From contig DUTE01000241.1 in NCBI GenBank assembly GCA_012842235.1, forward strand, positions 1 to 20,281: DNA of 20,281 nt. Direction: 5' to 3'. This DNA comes from Bacillota bacterium (GTDB lineage: Bacteria; Bacillota; DTU065). Positions within the stretch are counted from its first letter, which is position 1. The number at the start of each line of letters is the position of its first letter. Under the pieces are notes generated by a model. That model made no database searches. It saw only the letters and a list, made by a program, of their open reading frames with translations, and had not been told where the DNA came from. Shown in pieces: positions 20,277 to 20,281 of this stretch. The position numbers were made by a program, and so were the translations under genes.

Positions 20277-20281
20277 AAGAA

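Noticed and set aside
1..20281. tRNA or rRNA genes
   Set aside because: No cloverleaf with the TTCRANNC arm and no rRNA-like conserved stretches were seen in the non-coding intervals.

Overview
The window is AT-rich, gene-dense DNA from a spore-forming Firmicute that probably has an outer membrane (of the Halanaerobiales or Limnochordia kind; this placement is inference). Sporulation is shown by a dacF-spoIIAA-spoIIAB-sigF cluster. A two-membrane envelope is suggested by an ExbB-ExbD-TonB-like energy module and by two proteins built as signal peptide, one SLH domain, coiled coil and C-terminal membrane helix. That is the layout of the Thermotoga outer-membrane spacer Omp-alpha.

Layout: 1-476 is the 3' end of deoB, followed by a two-way terminator shared with a convergent ABC exporter (635-2374, minus). 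Then come dacF and the spoIIA operon (2506-5279), a PHP phosphoesterase (5281-6093), a GNAT acetyltransferase (6196-6720), a secreted DUF4127 protein (6756-8321) and a first SLH/coiled-coil protein (8370-9092). An Orn/Lys/Arg decarboxylase lies on the minus strand (9394-10851) behind a near-consensus promoter. A plus-strand operon follows: exbB, exbD, a tonB-like gene, a 677-residue exported protein with CARDB-like repeats and a cohesin-like C-terminus, and a second SLH/coiled-coil protein (11214-16387). It ends in a two-way terminator shared with an overlooked 39-codon minus-strand gene (16427-16546). The rest holds a GPH sugar transporter, a HAD hydrolase, a hairpin-rich spacer, a CD3324-type small regulator (minus) and the start of a DUF255 thioredoxin-fold protein whose frame breaks close to the window end.

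Working together: SpoIIAA, SpoIIAB and SigF form the forespore partner-switching circuit. The exbB-to-SLH operon reads as an envelope machine: a proton-driven motor (ExbB/ExbD), a periplasm-spanning arm (TonB-like), an exported protein with interaction-type domains and a peptidoglycan-to-membrane spacer. No TonB-dependent receptor is in the window, so the partner of the motor is open.

Translation signals are notable. Several genes have leaders in which the Shine-Dalgarno (SD) sequence is paired, displaced or attached to a short upstream ORF (spoIIAA, the GNAT gene, the first SLH gene, exbB). The clearest is a 9-codon leader ORF whose stop overlaps the TTG start of the first SLH gene. All structures were read by eye; no folding or database search was run.
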